The position numbers and the translations under genes were made by a program. From the NCBI GenBank assembly GCA_050015095.1, contig JBEKCC010000002.1, positions 124,001 to 188,000 on the forward strand: a DNA stretch of 64,000 nt. The letters run 5' to 3'. Shown here in pieces: positions 63,631-64,000 of this stretch (the stretch's first letter is position 1; each line of letters begins with the position of its first letter). The DNA comes from MVRE01 sp015660965 (GTDB lineage: Archaea > Halobacteriota > Methanomicrobia > Methanomicrobiales > Methanospirillaceae). The notes under the pieces are model-generated. The model made no database searches, was not told the DNA's origin, and was given only the letters and a program-made list of their open reading frames with translations.

Positions 63631-64000
63631 TTGAGAGAACTGCGTATCCACGGCAGGGGCGGGCAGGGATCCGTTACCGCTGCTGAACTGATTGCTATAG
63701 CCGCTTTTGAGGGAGGTGTCTATGTCCAGGCATTCCCAGCATTCGGTGTAGAGCGACGCGGGGCACCTGTTCAAGCATTTGTACGATTTGATGATAAAAA
63801 AATCCGGAAACGAAGTCAGGTCTATGAACCGGATTATATTATTGTGCAGGATAGCAGCCTGATTAAAGATGTAAACGTGTTTCAGGGTGTGAAAAAAGGC
63901 GGTATTGTAATTGTCAATACAGAGAAGAAACCGGACTATAAGGTACCTGAAGGAGTAAAGCTGATTACAATCGACGCCACCTCAATAGCCTTAAAGGCGC
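63631..64000 (+). CDS. porC: 2-oxoacid:ferredoxin oxidoreductase gamma subunit (partial, cut by window end)
   Basis: 123 codons visible from a TTG start after AGGGAT. Begins with the gamma-subunit motif RIHGRGGQGSVTAAELIA, followed by AFPAFGVERRGAPVQAF. It is a pyruvate- or 2-oxoacid-type ferredoxin oxidoreductase; pyruvate is the most likely from the GVERRGAPV sequence. The remaining subunits should lie just beyond the window. Confidence 0.9.
   Translation, partial: MRELRIHGRGGQGSVTAAELIAIAAFEGGVYVQAFPAFGVERRGAPVQAFVRFDDKKIRKRSQVYEPDYIIVQDSSLIKDVNVFQGVKKGGIVIVNTEKKPDYKVPEGVKLITIDATSIALKA

Noticed and set aside
1..64000. tRNA or rRNA genes
   Set aside because: I looked in the gene-free stretches for paired acceptor stems with a TTCGA-type T-loop and found none that fold; a covariance-model scan would be decisive.

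Overview
The window is chromosomal DNA from a hydrogenotrophic methanogen, most likely of the order Methanomicrobiales. The evidence is gene content: methenyl-tetrahydromethanopterin cyclohydrolase (mch), methanogenesis marker protein 12, a methanogen-type dissimilatory-sulfite-reductase-like protein, archaeal cobalamin genes (cobT, cobZ, cobS), archaeal EF-1A with S10, L7Ae-S28e-L24e-ndk, an Orc1/Cdc6 protein, a CetZ-type tubulin homologue, a DUF3821 surface protein and Agl23/YYY-type membrane proteins. TATA boxes and GGAGGTGA-type ribosome binding sites are visible in several places. I found no tRNA, rRNA, complete insertion sequence or CRISPR array.

Layout. 0-6.9 kb is accessory: a TrmB regulator, gene remnants, a cysteine island (a Cys-rich protein of unknown function, then cysK and a cysE fused to a MIP18/DUF59 domain), a patch of very small basic ORFs and one isolated CRISPR-like repeat. 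6.9-19.7 kb is mostly cell envelope: an orphan substrate-binding lipoprotein, a Cys-containing membrane protein, a class V aminotransferase with a small partner, an ABC exporter with an S-layer-like partner, a phospholipase-C-like exported esterase, a TIG/PKD surface protein and two small secreted proteins. 20-30 kb holds a DUF5806-like gene, mobB, glmM, a 1187-residue helical repeat protein, acylphosphatase, a solo divergent Cas1 with a small upstream ORF, an amino acid permease and a metallo-beta-lactamase-fold hydrolase. 30.7-44.4 kb is metabolic: two coupled phenylacetate-CoA ligases with an ACT protein, an HPS-RraA fusion, a DUF475 membrane protein, nitroreductase, guaA small subunit, cobT/cobZ/cobS, Dsr-LP, EF-1A and S10. 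44.4-53.5 kb is a glycosylation-type membrane locus interrupted by a CetZ operon. 53.7-64 kb is core information and metabolism, ending in a ketoacid:ferredoxin oxidoreductase gamma subunit cut by the window edge.

Genes that appear to work together: cysK-cysE, with a palindrome shared with the Cys-rich gene; paaK-paaK-ACT, coupled by stop/start overlaps; the COG1361-type protein with permease and ATPase; cobZ-cobS; CetZ with a membrane-anchored helical protein; and epimerase-apgM-cdc6-mch as one co-directional run.

The points most worth following up are: (1) the solo Cas1 whose first catalytic Glu looks replaced, with its small upstream ORF and overlapping convergent acylphosphatase; (2) the palindrome TTCACAATTGT[G/T]A at the expected start sites of both the Cys-rich gene and cysK-cysE; (3) a kink-turn-like fold directly upstream of the L7Ae ribosome binding site; (4) the CetZ operon; (5) the 1187-residue helical protein; (6) the tiny basic ORFs and the lone CRISPR-like repeat.
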